NCBI GenBank assembly: GCA_036389795.1 | Contig: DASVWD010000023.1 | Location: 1 to 47,440, forward strand | Origin: Longimicrobium sp. | GTDB lineage: Bacteria; Gemmatimonadota; Gemmatimonadetes; Longimicrobiales; Longimicrobiaceae | DNA: 47,440 nucleotides | Reading direction: 5' to 3' | Part shown: one piece after another, positions 1-10,317 of the stretch | How the letters are laid out: the number at the start of each line of letters is the position of its first letter | Position numbering within the stretch: the stretch's first letter is position 1 | The notes under the pieces: model-generated | Database searches by the model: none | Told to the model about the DNA's origin: nothing | Seen by the model: the letters and a program-made list of their open reading frames with translations, nothing else | Program-made: the position numbers and the translations under genes

Positions 1-10
1 TGAAAAGGTC

Positions 11-90
11 TCACACGGAGGGCACAGAGAACACAGAGGAACAGCGGAGAGATTGAAGTTCTCTCCGTGTCCTCCGTGTCCTCTGTGTGA
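11..90. repeat. Hyphenated palindrome, variant of repeat family A
   Basis: The left arm (11-39) is built from CACGGAGG/CACAGAG-type words and the right arm (61-90) from their complements, CTCCGTGTCC and CTCTGTGTGA, with about 20 bases between. It lies in the 294-base gap downstream of the ATPase gene that ends at 295. The rest of that gap (91-198) shows nothing convincing. A transcript could form a long hairpin here, but no U-tract follows. Confidence 0.75.
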
Positions 91-198
91 TGCCAATCTG
101 TTTCTCGCGAACCAGAACAATGCTCGGAAACGTGGTATCACGCGGGTCTCGCCGCGCGAGGCAGGCATCGCCCTCATACGCGACCAAAAACTACAGGC

Positions 199-264
199 CT
201 CACGCAGAGTCAGCAGAGTCGACGGAGGAGAACCCTCTGCTGACTCTGCTGACTCTGCGTGAGA
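199..264. repeat. Hyphenated palindrome, repeat family A
   Basis: The outer words are CTCACGCAGAGTCAGCAGAG on the left and CTCTGCTGACTCTGCGTGAG on the right. The right arm carries an extra GACTCTGCT unit. The element lies 30 bases beyond the stop of the minus-strand ATPase gene, so it could act as its transcript-end hairpin. Similar elements occur at 7921, 10641, 15889, 18997, 42066 and 44679. Confidence 0.85.
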
Positions 265-294
265 CAGTCTTTTGCCAGGCTCAGGATCCGCCGC

Positions 295-2925
295 TCAGGC
301 TGCGACCACCTCGATCCCTGCCTGGGCGGGCTCCTCCAGCACCTCCTTCACCACCTGCTCCAGCGGCAGCGCGCTGCCGCGGATCACCGCCGCGTGCAGC
401 GCCGCGGGGGGCAGGCCCGCCTCCGCCTCGTCCGCGATCCCGGCGGCGATCACGCGGGTGGAGCTGTCCGTGGCGGGGTGCTCGCGCACCAGGGACACCA
501 GCTCCAGCGCGCGCCCCGCGTCGCCCCCGCGCAGGCGGAGCCGCGCCAGCGTGGTGAGCGACTCCAGCACCACCGGCGTCTCCTCCATGCGCGCGGCCGT
601 GGCCAGCGCCTCGCGCGCCAGGGCGTCGGCCCCGGCGTCGTCGTCCCGGGCCAGCGCCACGTGGGCCAGGCCGTTCAGCGCGAACGCCACCAGCCGGTCG
701 TACCCCATCTCGCGCGAGATCTCCGCGCACTCGCGCAGGTACGGCTCGGCCCGGGCCGGGTCGCCCGCGTCGGTGGCGGCCACGCCCAGGTTCAGCAGCA
801 GGTTGGCCTCGCCGCCCCGGTTGCCGGCCTCGCGCGCCACCGCCAGCCCCTCGGCGTAGAAGCCGTCGGCCACCGCGAAGTCGCCCCGCATCGACGCGAT
901 CACCCCCAGGTTGCAGAGCGGCGAGTAGGTGCCGCCGCGGTCGCCCGCCTCGCGCAGCGCGGCCAGCCCCTGGCGGAAGAGCCGCTCCGCCTCGCCGTAG
1001 TCGCCCAGCGCCGAGGCCACGTTCCCCAGGTGCGTGAGCACCTCGCCCTCGCCCCGGCGGTCGCCCGCCGCGCGGTACCCCGCCAGCGCCTCGTGGTGGA
1101 GGCGGCGCGCCTCGGAGTACTCGCCCTGGCTCTGGGCCACCACCCCCAGCTGGTCCAGCGCGAGCGCCAGCTCCGGTGCCGGCCCCGCCCGGCGGAAGTG
1201 GGCGGCCGCCGCCTCGAGCAGCTCGCGCGCCTGGGCGTACGCCCCCAGCCGCGCGCAGAACGCTCCCCGCCGCGCCCGGAGCCGCGCCAGCACGCCGGCG
1301 TGGGCGTCCTCGCCCTCCAGCGCCGCCGCGGCCGCCGCGAGCGCCGCCTCTCCCTCGCGCGCCCACCCGCGGGAGTGGTAGAAGAGGAAGAGCCCGTCCA
1401 GCGCCCGGTCCAGCTCGCCGGCCGCGCGCGCCTCCACCATCGCCTCCCACGCCCGGCGCACGTTCTCCAGGTCGGCCGCCACCGCCGCCAGCGCCTCGTC
1501 CTCGCCCCCGCCCGCCGCCGCGGCCGCCGCGTCCCGCAGCAGGCCGGCGTAGAAGGCCCGGTGCCGGGCCTCCGCGCGCCGGCGCTCCCCGTCGTCCAGC
1601 CGCAGCTTCTCCTCGGCGTAGCGGCGCAGCGCCTCGGGCACCTCGAAGCGCCCGGCGCCCGCGCGGCGCAGGAGCGAGCGGTCGTGCAGCGCGCCTAACA
1701 GCGGGAGCGCCGCGCCGGCCACGGCCTCCGCCGCCTCGCGGGTGAAGCCGCCCCGGAACACCGACGTCCCGAGCAGCGCCGCCCGCTCCGCCTCGGGAAG
1801 GAGCCGCCAGGAGCCCTCGAACACGGCGCGCAGGCTGCGGTGCCGCTCCGGGCGGTCGGCGGCCGGGCCCGCCAGGAAGTCGCGGTCGCCCTCGATCTCC
1901 CGCGCGATCTCGGCGCACGAGAGGAGCCGCACCCACGCCGAGGCCAGCTCCAGCGCCAGCGGCGAGCCCTCCACCAGCCGGCAGATGTGCGCCAGGTGGG
2001 GCCGGTCGTCCGCCGCCGGCCGCCAGCCGGGGCAGGCGCGCCGGGCCCCGGCCGCGAAGAGGCGCGCCGCGTCCGAGCGCTCCAGCGCGGCCGCCCCGTC
2101 GCCCTCCGGGGGCGAGAGCCCCTCCAGGGGGAGCACGGTCTCGGCGGAGAGCCCCAGCCGCTCGCGCGAGGTGGCCAGGAGCCTCACCCCGGGGGCGCCC
2201 TCCAGCACCGCCGCCAGCAGCCCGCCCGCGCCGGCCGTCACCTCCTCCAGGTTGTCCAGCACCAGCAGGAGCTCCTTGCCGCGCAGGTAGTCCAGCAGCC
2301 GCGCCCGCGGGTCCTCGCGCCCCGACACCCGCACCCCCAGCGCCTCGGCCAGCGCCGGGGCCAGCCGCTCGGGCGAGGCGACCCCCGCCAGCGCGGCGAA
2401 GCGCACCCCGTCGCGGAAGCGGCCGGCCGCCCCTCGCGCCGCCTCCAGCGCCAGCCGCGTCTTCCCGATCCCCCCGGGCCCGGTGACGGTGAGCAGGCGG
2501 CACCCGGGCGCGGCCAGGAGCCGGCCGGCCTCCTCCAGCTCGGCCGCGCGCCCCACGAACTCGGTGGCGTGGTGGGGGAGGAGCGCGGCGGCGGGGGGGA
2601 CGGCCTCGTCCTCCCCGGCCGCCGCGGCGCCCACGCCGGCCGCCCCCTCGCGCCGGAGCGCGAAGGCCCACGACAGGACGAGCACCAGCGGCAGCCCGGC
2701 CAGCGCGACGTACAGGACCAGGGTGACGGTGTCCTTCGGCAGCTCCAGCGCGCCCGCCACCACGTCGGCGAGCTGGATGGCGCCCGCCGCGGCCACCGCG
2801 TACGCGGTGGCGGTGGCGTAGACGCGGCGCCGCTTGAGCTCGGAGTGCAGCGCGCGCAGCCTGCGGGGGAGGGGCCCCCGGGAGAGGGCCGCCGGCCGGA
2901 CTGCGAGATCGGCGGAATCGGCCAT
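295..2925 (-). CDS. Membrane-anchored STAND/AfsR-like ATPase with TPR repeats
   Basis: 876-residue protein. Residues about 36-58 and 66-90 form two hydrophobic segments inside an N-terminal module (ELKRRRVYATATAYA...) that also heads other membrane-tethered TPR proteins. A P-loop ATPase follows: FVGR at about 123, Walker A GPGGIGKT at 149-156, Walker B LLLVLDN at 219-225. This is the pattern of LuxR/AfsR-type predicted ATPases (COG3903-like). The C-terminal half, about 400-820, is Ala-rich helical repeats of TPR type (for example LGNVASALGDYGEAERLF). No DNA-binding or kinase domain was seen, so the output is unknown. A role as membrane-bound signal-sensing NTPase is inferred. The ATG at 2925 directly precedes the conserved module. 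Confidence 0.85.
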   Translation of the reverse strand: MADSADLAVRPAALSRGPLPRRLRALHSELKRRRVYATATAYAVAAAGAIQLADVVAGALELPKDTVTLVLYVALAGLPLVLVLSWAFALRREGAAGVGAAAAGEDEAVPPAAALLPHHATEFVGRAAELEEAGRLLAAPGCRLLTVTGPGGIGKTRLALEAARGAAGRFRDGVRFAALAGVASPERLAPALAEALGVRVSGREDPRARLLDYLRGKELLLVLDNLEEVTAGAGGLLAAVLEGAPGVRLLATSRERLGLSAETVLPLEGLSPPEGDGAAALERSDAARLFAAGARRACPGWRPAADDRPHLAHICRLVEGSPLALELASAWVRLLSCAEIAREIEGDRDFLAGPAADRPERHRSLRAVFEGSWRLLPEAERAALLGTSVFRGGFTREAAEAVAGAALPLLGALHDRSLLRRAGAGRFEVPEALRRYAEEKLRLDDGERRRAEARHRAFYAGLLRDAAAAAAGGGEDEALAAVAADLENVRRAWEAMVEARAAGELDRALDGLFLFYHSRGWAREGEAALAAAAAALEGEDAHAGVLARLRARRGAFCARLGAYAQARELLEAAAAHFRRAGPAPELALALDQLGVVAQSQGEYSEARRLHHEALAGYRAAGDRRGEGEVLTHLGNVASALGDYGEAERLFRQGLAALREAGDRGGTYSPLCNLGVIASMRGDFAVADGFYAEGLAVAREAGNRGGEANLLLNLGVAATDAGDPARAEPYLRECAEISREMGYDRLVAFALNGLAHVALARDDDAGADALAREALATAARMEETPVVLESLTTLARLRLRGGDAGRALELVSLVREHPATDSSTRVIAAGIADEAEAGLPPAALHAAVIRGSALPLEQVVKEVLEEPAQAGIEVVAA

Positions 2926-3010
2926 GGTCGTGCGCGCGCGGATCGGGTTGTGTGGGAGGCGGGGCGGTCCCGCCTTCCCGGTTCGGAGTGCTACCGGCGG
3001 GTGAGCGGCC

Positions 3011-3607
3011 TCACCCCTGCGCCAGCGCGTAGCGGCTCAGCTCGGTGAGCGAGGCCCGGAACGTGACTCCGCCGGGGTCGTGGGTGCCGCCCACGTCGGT
3101 GCCCGGGCTCCCCATGCGCAGCCGGACCACGCGGCGCGACCTCCCCGGCGCGGGCGCGCTGCACCCGGTGGTGTTGAAGGTGATCGTCACCGGCGGGGCG
3201 AACGGCTCGGGAGCGCCGCCGCCGGAAACCTCCAGCACCAGGTGCGCGGAGTCCGCCGCCTGGGCCAGGCCGAAGACGTAGCGCTCTCCCTCCTTGAGCG
3301 TGTTGCGCGGAACGTGGAGGGAGTGCCCCGAGGGCAGGGTCACCGTTCCGCCGCCGGGACCGACGATCGTGTCCCGCGCCTCCTCGCGCGCCCTCGCTCC
3401 GCAGTGCGCGAGGTGCAGGGTCGCCAGCTCCACCGTCTCCACCGGGTGGTGGTAGCGGGCGCCGAGGGCCGCGAACACCAGGATGCTGTCGCCCCCCGTC
3501 AGGGCGGGCGGCGGGGGTGGCGCCGGGGGTGGCGACCCCGCGCAGGCGGGTGCCAGGAGCGTGGCCGCCGCGCAGAGCAGGACGGTGCACATCCGGGAGG
3601 TGGTCAT
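3011..3607 (-). CDS. Putative lipoprotein, unknown function
   Basis: 198 residues from the ATG at 3605-3607, which begins a lipoprotein signal (MTTSRMCTVLLCAAATLLAP then ACAG, Cys near residue 22). The open frame extends upstream to 3835 but that extension is Arg-rich and lacks a signal, so I reject it. After a Pro-rich linker the mature part is beta-rich with VGPGGGTVTLPSGHSLHVPR, which resembles the ZU5-like sheets of exported bacterial proteins, and VTITFNTTGC. Two further Cys could pair. It lies upstream of, and in the same direction as, the ATPase gene (85-base gap), so they may be co-transcribed. Function is not recognised. Confidence 0.7.
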   Translation of the reverse strand: MTTSRMCTVLLCAAATLLAPACAGSPPPAPPPPPALTGGDSILVFAALGARYHHPVETVELATLHLAHCGARAREEARDTIVGPGGGTVTLPSGHSLHVPRNTLKEGERYVFGLAQAADSAHLVLEVSGGGAPEPFAPPVTITFNTTGCSAPAPGRSRRVVRLRMGSPGTDVGGTHDPGGVTFRASLTELSRYALAQG

Positions 3608-4370
3608 CGGGGCCTCATGAACGGGTGAGGGGATCATGAACCGGCCGGGGGCGACCGCGGGGGTGGAGAGTGGCGGCAGGCGAACCTGCCGCCGCGCAAA
3701 ACGAAAGGAATACCGCCTCAGGAAGCGTGCCGGGCGGCCCCACCCGGGGTAGTCCCCGGGACGGCTGCCCCGCGCTCCATCCAACGTGCTTCGGCACAGC
3801 CACTTGCGGCGTCTCCGCCGGCTGGCTCGCCGCATTCGGGTGGGTCGTGGAGCGGTCGGAGCACGAGGGAAGTGGGGCGGACCTGCCGCACTATCGATCC
3901 ATGGATGTCCCGGTGGATCGGTTTTCGTACTTCATTAACACGGCTACGGTTACGCTACTTCTGCACCCTCTGGACACAAGAGGCTCCTCGCATGGGCCGA
4001 AAGTGAGCTGAAGGTCGGCCGCTCCCCGCAACTTTTCGGAAATATCAACAATCGCCCGCCGACCACGATGGGAGGCAGTCCTGCAGCGGACAGGGACTCA
4101 CACGGAGTCGACGGGGCCGACCGAGAAGATCCCTCGGGCGTGGAAGTCTGGTGCGCCGATCCCGGCTCGGCTGCGGTTGCAGAGGACGACGGCGGGCGGC
4201 GTTCGAGGAGGCCGTGCCGAGCGCGATGAAGTTTCTCCGTCGACTCCGTTTACTCCGTGTGAGGCATGCAGTTACGGAGTTCGTTCCCGAACAATCCTCC
4301 GCAATTTTCACGATCCGCGGGAGGCCGGCGGAGACCGCCCCGATCTGGTGCGTCCGGTGCGTGCGATTCC
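3608..4370. other. Long gap with a degenerate family A repeat
   Basis: No gene is supported in this 760-base stretch. The 113-codon frame at 3670-4011 has no family resemblance and no ribosome-binding site. The segment around 3900-3975 is more AT-rich than its surroundings and may hold the promoter of the minus-strand lipoprotein gene starting at 3607, but no clear -35/-10 pair was found. A pair of inverted words lies at 4098-4114 (TCACACGGAGTCGACGG) and 4237-4263, about 120 bases apart: a family A element with a long spacer. Confidence 0.6.
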
Positions 4371-4413
4371 ACAAAAAGCGGCAGGCCCGGGACATCGGTC
4401 CCGGGCCTGCCGC
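4371..4413 (-). terminator. Rho-independent terminator of the 4447-4716 gene
   Basis: A perfect 16-base stem (GCGGCAGGCCCGGGAC, 4378-4393, with its complement at 4398-4413) closes on a 4-base loop. Read on the minus strand it is followed by TTTTTG. It lies 33 bases past the stop of the small lipoprotein gene. Confidence 0.9.
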
Positions 4414-4446
4414 GAAGGCAGCATGATCGGCGATCTGGCGGCGGGC

Positions 4447-4716
4447 TCAGTTCCCCCCGGTGCCGAGACCGCCCCGCGACGTGGTGTCGCTCTCGATGAT
4501 GATCGTGCTGTCGCTGCCGAAGCCGGTGGTCGTCGACGTGGTCGTCGGGCCGCCGCCGCTGCCGCCCGTGTAGTTGCCGCCGGTGCCCAGCCCGCCTTCC
4601 ATCCGCGGGCCGGACGGCCCGAGCGGCGCCACCGGGTTGCCCCCCGAATCCTGCCCGCAAGCCGCCAGAACGAGACCGACCGCCAGCGCCGGGATGAAAC
4701 GCGTCCACCGGGTCAT
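4447..4716 (-). CDS. Small lipoprotein with Gly-rich tail
   Basis: 89 residues. The ATG at 4714-4716 is preceded by AAGGAAGGG, a good ribosome-binding site, and begins a lipoprotein signal MTRWTRFIPALAVGLVLAAC. The mature part has low complexity: Gly, Thr and Ser runs and a repeated GGLGTGGN motif at about residue 40 and again at the C-terminus. It has its own intrinsic terminator (4371-4413). It lies downstream of the histidine kinase-TPR pair on the same strand, 156 bases away. An imperfect hairpin at 4734-4756 (CTTGGGT/ACCCAAG) separates them. Function is unknown. Another small lipoprotein ending in a Gly tail (8562-8741) also lies next to a TPR gene. Confidence 0.75.
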   Translation of the reverse strand: MTRWTRFIPALAVGLVLAACGQDSGGNPVAPLGPSGPRMEGGLGTGGNYTGGSGGGPTTTSTTTGFGSDSTIIIESDTTSRGGLGTGGN

Positions 4717-4872
4717 GCTGCCCTTCCTTCTGCTTGGGTTCCCGCGGGACCCAAGGGCGGGGGCAACAAGCATGCCGCGTCCGGCGCAGTCGGGAACAGA
4801 CGAGGGGGCGGCGGCGGAGAGTCCCGAACCCGCCACGGCACGCACGGGTCCGGTGAAGAAACCTGCGCGCGC

Positions 4873-5914
4873 CTACGACCTCTGCGCCTCCAGCCCGTCG
4901 AGCCGCTCGCGGGCCCCGCGCGCCTCGGCCTCGGCGCCCCGGCCTTCCAGCACGCGGGCCGCCTCGCGCAGGCACTCGAGCGCCTCGGCGCGGCGGCGCT
5001 GGGCCAGGCGCAGCTCCGCCAGCTCGCGCAGGGCCGCCCCCCGCTCGCGGGCCAGCTCGGGGGCCGCCGCGATCTCCAGCGCGCGGGCCAGGTGCGCGTC
5101 CGCCGCCGCCAGGTCGCCCTCCAGCCGGGCCATCATCCCCCGGAAGCGCGCCGCGTCGGCCAGCGACACCCGGTCGCCCACCTGGCCGGCGGCCGCCTCG
5201 GCCAGGTCCAGCGCGCGCCGGGCCCGCTCGAGCTCGCCCACCTGGATCAGCGGCCCCGCCAGGTTGCCGTAGAGCATCCCCGCCGACGGCGCGTGCCCCA
5301 GCCGCTCGGCGATCTCCAGCCCGCGGGTGAAGTACACCTCGGCCTCCATCCACTCGTGCAGGTCGGCCGAGGCCTGCCCCAGGTTGTTGTAGGCCAGCAT
5401 GGCGTTGGCCGTGCTCCCCGAGCGCACGAACGAGCCGATCCCCTCCAGGTAGCGGGCGCGCGCCTCGCGGTAGTCGCCGCGGACGTGGGCCGCCACGCCC
5501 AGGTTCTGGCAGGCGAGGCCCACCAGCTCGTCGTCGCCCAGGTCCAGCGCCAGCTCCAGGGCCCGCCCGTACAGCGCCGCCGCCTGGCCCAGGTCGCCCT
5601 CCCAGTGGAAGCGCACCAGCCCCAGCACGTTCAGCCCCCGCGCCACCGCGTACGGCAGGCCGTAGCGCTCGGCCAGCTCCACCGCCAGCTCGGCCAGCTC
5701 CTGCGCCTCCTCGAAGCGGCGCTGCGACAGGCGCATGCGGGCCTGCCCCCGGAGCGCGTCCACCGAGCGCTCGGCCAGCCCCTCGCGCAGCGCCGAGCGG
5801 AAGGTGGCCGCGTAGAGGTCGGCCGCGGCGTCCCAGTTCCCCGCGCGCTCCTCGGCGGTGGCCCGGCGCGCCACGTCCTCGGCCGCCCCGCCCACCGCGC
5901 CGGGGACGCTCGGC

Positions 5915-5931
<17 letters not shown>
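4873..5931 (-). CDS. TPR-repeat protein coupled to the histidine kinase
   Basis: 352 residues, almost entirely helical TPR-type repeats (for example ALELALDLGDDELVGLACQN and AMLAYNNLGQASADLHEWMEAEVYF), with no signal peptide and no membrane segment, so probably cytosolic. Its ATG (5929-5931) lies inside the end of the kinase gene, whose stop is at 5915-5917. The 17-base overlap indicates translational coupling. TPR stacks bind protein or peptide partners. Given the overlap and the lack of a response regulator here, a partner or output role for the kinase is an inference. The final residues (LDGLEAQRS) are helical with no added domain. Confidence 0.85.
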
Positions 5932-7585
<1,654 letters not shown>

Positions 7586-7667
7586 GGCCGGGGCAGGGGA
7601 GGAGGGCGGCGCGGGAGGAGCCGCGCGCCTGGGCGTCTGCGAATCGGGTTGGAAAGTGATCCGAGGG

Positions 7668-7696
7668 AAGGTAGCACGCCGCCGCGCCGGGAACAA
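7668..7696 (-). promoter_or_regulatory. Candidate sigma70-type promoter for the kinase-TPR operon
   Basis: On the minus strand TTGTTC (7691-7696) and TACCTT (7668-7673) are 17 bases apart, about 80 bases upstream of the chosen ATG at 7585. The hexamers are only partial matches to consensus. Confidence 0.45.
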
Positions 7697-7920
7697 TTGT
7701 CCTGGCGCCTTTGTGCGGCTGTGTGTCACGGCACGAGCTGCAGCGGAGTGGCTCGGGCATGTCCCTCCGCTGCGCTCCGGGCCGGGCTGCGCGCGCCGTA
7801 GGGCACGATACCGCCGTGCCCACCGCCGCCGGGCCACCGCCGCGACGATACCCCGTGTCGCGGCGGCGTCCCGGCCCTGCCGGGCGCGCATTCCTCATGC
7901 GAACCGCGAGGGACGAGGCC

Positions 7921-7990
7921 TCACGCGCAGTCAGCCAGTCAGCCGATCGGTTCTCTGCTGACTCTGCTGACTCTGCTGACTCTGCGTGAG
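7921..7990. repeat. Hyphenated palindrome, repeat family A (three tandem units)
   Basis: The left arm begins TCACGCGCAGTCAGCCAGTC, slightly degenerate. The right arm carries three GACTCTGCT units and ends TGCGTGAG. It sits 12 bases from the truncated end of the receptor remnant at 8003-8218. The rest of the 7697-7920 gap holds nothing I can support. Confidence 0.85.
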
Positions 7991-8002
7991 AAAAAAAATC
8001 TG

Positions 8003-8218
8003 TTACCGGATCCGTGGGATCATCAGCCGGTACCGCCCGTCGGCGCCCGTGGTGGCGCCGGCGCGGAGCGCCTCGATGCGGACGAGCACGCCGGCTCTTC
8101 GGGAGCACCCGACGCGCCGGTCGCGCGCCCGGTGACCACGGCTGGCTCCTGCGCGGGCGCCGCGGCGGCGAGCGCCGGCAGCAGGGCCGGGAGCGTGCCG
8201 GACGAGGGTTCGTCTCAT
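8003..8218 (-). pseudogene. Decayed N-terminus of a TonB-dependent (SusC/carboxypeptidase-regulatory-like) receptor
   Basis: Read in one frame this is a meaningless 71-residue Arg-rich peptide that ends convincingly in RIEALRAGATTGADGRYRLMI. Reading the middle in the next frame gives LPALLPALAAAAPAQEP (the end of a signal peptide and its cleavage site) and then VVTGRATGASGAPE. Joining the frames (start MRRTLVRH, middle, then AGVLVRIEAL) rebuilds a signal peptide plus the start of the carboxypeptidase-regulatory-like domain that heads many Bacteroidota and Gemmatimonadota outer-membrane receptors. Two small indels (+1 and +2) account for the shifts. The frame then stops after IPRIR and no barrel follows. 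It is therefore a remnant, not a working gene. Confidence 0.72.
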
Positions 8219-8355
8219 GGCTTCCTCCGGCTACCGGGTTGCCGGAATCTTTTCGGACAGATCAGGAGCCGGGAGGCATCCTCCTTTCCGGAATGGCGTG
8301 AGAGGGCGCGACCGGCGCGCTACGCACCGGCCTCGGGATTCGCGTGCGCGGACGC

Positions 8356-8378
8356 CGTTATCCCTCCCCCGGATAACG
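8356..8378. promoter_or_regulatory. Inverted repeat upstream of the 8562 promoter, possible operator
   Basis: Perfect 8-base arms CGTTATCC (8356-8363) and GGATAACG (8371-8378) with a 7-base spacer. The site ends 14 bases before the candidate -35 at 8393, a place where an activator or repressor dimer could bind. The remainder of 8219-8355 shows nothing else. Confidence 0.4.
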
Positions 8379-8392
8379 ATTTACGACTGAGT

Positions 8393-8421
8393 TTGTGGAC
8401 AGGGGGCCAGAGAGGTACTAG
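8393..8421 (+). promoter_or_regulatory. Candidate promoter for the small lipoprotein
   Basis: TTGTGG (8393-8398) and TACTAG (8416-8421) with 17-base spacing. Transcription would start near 8428, giving a leader of about 130 bases before the ATG at 8562. Confidence 0.4.
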
Positions 8422-8561
8422 AATGGTGCAGAGGAGCCAACCAGGCGGGAAACGTGTGATTTATGGTGGATTGGATAGGACGCGGGCCCCCACAATCGGG
8501 GTACTTTCCGCCCGGAACGTGGACACCCCGCGTTCACATCCTGAATTTTACCGAGGCATCC

Positions 8562-8741
8562 ATGAAGATCCGCTACGTCTTCGTCGCGATCGTGCTCGCG
8601 ACTGCCGTCGCCGCCTGCAGCTCGTCCCCGACGTCTCCCGAACCCGCCCGCTCCAGCGAAAACCTCCCGGTCCTGCGCGACAACATCCCTGCCGACAGCA
8701 CCGCCAACCGCGGCGGAGGTTGGGCCGGCAGCGGCGGCTGA
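8562..8741 (+). CDS. 59-residue lipoprotein with Gly-rich tail
   Basis: The ATG at 8562 begins a clear lipoprotein signal, MKIRYVFVAIVLATAVAAC, with the Cys at residue 19. The 40-residue mature part (SSSPTSPEPARSSENLPV...) is polar and disordered and ends NRGGGWAGSGG. The frame could start earlier, but only this start gives an export signal. It is convergent with the TPR gene at 8753-10075, with 11 bases between the stops. Not a family I can name. The size, lipobox and Gly-rich C-terminus resemble the product of 4447-4716. Confidence 0.75.
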   Translation: MKIRYVFVAIVLATAVAACSSSPTSPEPARSSENLPVLRDNIPADSTANRGGGWAGSGG

Positions 8742-8752
8742 CGTCCCCCGGG

Positions 8753-10075
8753 TCAGCCGACCGCCGCGGGCTGTCGCGCGGCCAGCGCCTCGACGAACTG
8801 GTCGGCCAGTTCCGCCGCGGCGTCGAGCTCCGGGGCGGGCCGGGAGCCGATCGGCTGCGCAGGCGCCAGCCGGCCGACGCGCCGCTTCGCGGAGTCGAGC
8901 GCCGCCTCGGCCTCGAGCGCGACGCGGCCTTCCCGGTGCTCCGTAGCCAGCCATAGCGCCCGCTCCGCCCACTCGCAGGCACGCTCCCACTCGCCCAGGC
9001 TCATCGCCCCGTAGGTCAGACCGAGGAGCGTGGGCGCGGTCATCTCCTGCGCGACGCCCTGCTCGATCAACACCTGCGCGTCGGCGGCCGCCGTCTCGAA
9101 CGCCCGCGGGTCGCCCGCGCCGCCGGCCGCGCGGGCCACGAGCGCCTGGAGCAGGGCGCGCATGGCCAGGTCTTCCACGTGCGGCACGAGCGAGGTGGCC
9201 ACGCCAAGTGCGCCGGAGAAGTAGCCCTGGAGCGTCCAGTGGTACGCCACGTCGTACGCGAGGCGCAGCACCCCGGGGTGGCCGGCGCCATAGGCCCGGA
9301 ACGCCTTCGCCGCGAAGTGATCCGCTTCGAAGCCGCCGCCCATCGCGGCCGTGACCACGAAGAGGTCGTGGTACGCCATCCCCAGCAGCTCCGGGTGGCC
9401 GTGGCGGCCGGCGGCGCGCAGGGCGCGCACGTGCGAGCGGCGGGCGGCGGGGTAGTTGCCGCGCTGCATGTGCAGGTTGCCCATGCCGGTGAAGCCCTGC
9501 GCGTACGCCCGCCAGTCCTTGGTCTGCCGCCCCTGGATGATGGCGCGGGTGTACCAGCTCTCGGCGCGGTCGAACTCGGAGTGGCGGCGGGCCAGGCGGC
9601 CCACGGCGTAGGCGAGCGCGGCCGAGTCGGGGACCACCAGGGCGGCGGCCTGGGCGAACTCGAGCGCGGTGGCCAGCGCGCCGCGCTGCTCGGCCCAGAG
9701 CGCCACCCGGCGGCAGGCGTTCACCACGCGCAGCACGTCGGCGGTGGCGGGCCGCTCCAGGAGGGAGACGATCACCGAGAGGGGAGCCAGCAGCTCGGGG
9801 TCGGGCCCGGCGCCCGCCAGCTCGTCGCGGCGCACCTGGGCGGCGCCGCCGGAGAAGAGGCCGCCGCGGCGCTCGGCCGGCGTCTCGGCCCACAGGCGCA
9901 CGTTGCGGGCGGAGCGCCAGAGCACCAGCCCCAGCTCGCCGCCGACCTCGTCCAGGATGCCGAGGCCGTCCAGGCGGTCGGGGCCGCGCGTGAGCGCCGG
10001 CGGAACTCGCTGGCGACGGGACTTCCGCTTGCCGGTACGGGGAGGGCGCATCTCGGATATGGGCGGGAGCGGCAT
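8753..10075 (-). CDS. TPR-repeat protein, possibly regulatory
   Basis: 440 residues from the ATG at 10073-10075, with AGAGGAA as ribosome-binding site. A second in-frame ATG lies at 10051. The first about 25 residues are basic (GKRKSRRQR). A conserved-looking globular helical region follows (about 35-170), then TPR-type repeats (GFTGMGNLHMQRGNYPAARR, GLTYGAMSLGEWERACEWAE). There is no signal peptide, so it is cytosolic, and no recognisable helix-turn-helix. TPR regulators in other phyla (RRNPP type) bind exported peptides. The neighbouring 59-residue lipoprotein makes such a pairing possible, but this is only an inference. Confidence 0.85.
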   Translation of the reverse strand: MPLPPISEMRPPRTGKRKSRRQRVPPALTRGPDRLDGLGILDEVGGELGLVLWRSARNVRLWAETPAERRGGLFSGGAAQVRRDELAGAGPDPELLAPLSVIVSLLERPATADVLRVVNACRRVALWAEQRGALATALEFAQAAALVVPDSAALAYAVGRLARRHSEFDRAESWYTRAIIQGRQTKDWRAYAQGFTGMGNLHMQRGNYPAARRSHVRALRAAGRHGHPELLGMAYHDLFVVTAAMGGGFEADHFAAKAFRAYGAGHPGVLRLAYDVAYHWTLQGYFSGALGVATSLVPHVEDLAMRALLQALVARAAGGAGDPRAFETAAADAQVLIEQGVAQEMTAPTLLGLTYGAMSLGEWERACEWAERALWLATEHREGRVALEAEAALDSAKRRVGRLAPAQPIGSRPAPELDAAAELADQFVEALAARQPAAVG

Positions 10076-10317
10076 GCGGTGCGGGTTCCTCTGCGGAAAA
10101 AGGTCGGCGCATGTAAACGGCGTCGCCGTAAAAGTTCCTATGAGACGCGCGTTTGCGCCAGGGGTATGTTCCGTGGCGTGCCCGGGCAGGAGAAAGTCCG
10201 GTTCGGACCGGGCCCGCTGCGCGTGCACAAAGTCTGCCTCAGCATGGGCCGTCCGCGGCGCCACGGCGCCGGGGCCGCCCTCCACGCCGGTTCCACCCCG
10301 CACCCCGGGTGACGCGC

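Noticed and set aside
199-264. CRISPR-like reading of the tandem AGTCAGCAG units
   Set aside because: Units are 9 bases without spacers and are arranged as inverted arms, not direct repeats with unique spacers. No cas gene is present.
3670-4011. 113-codon plus-strand frame in the 3608-4446 gap
   Set aside because: No ribosome-binding site, no recognisable domain, composition of intergenic DNA.
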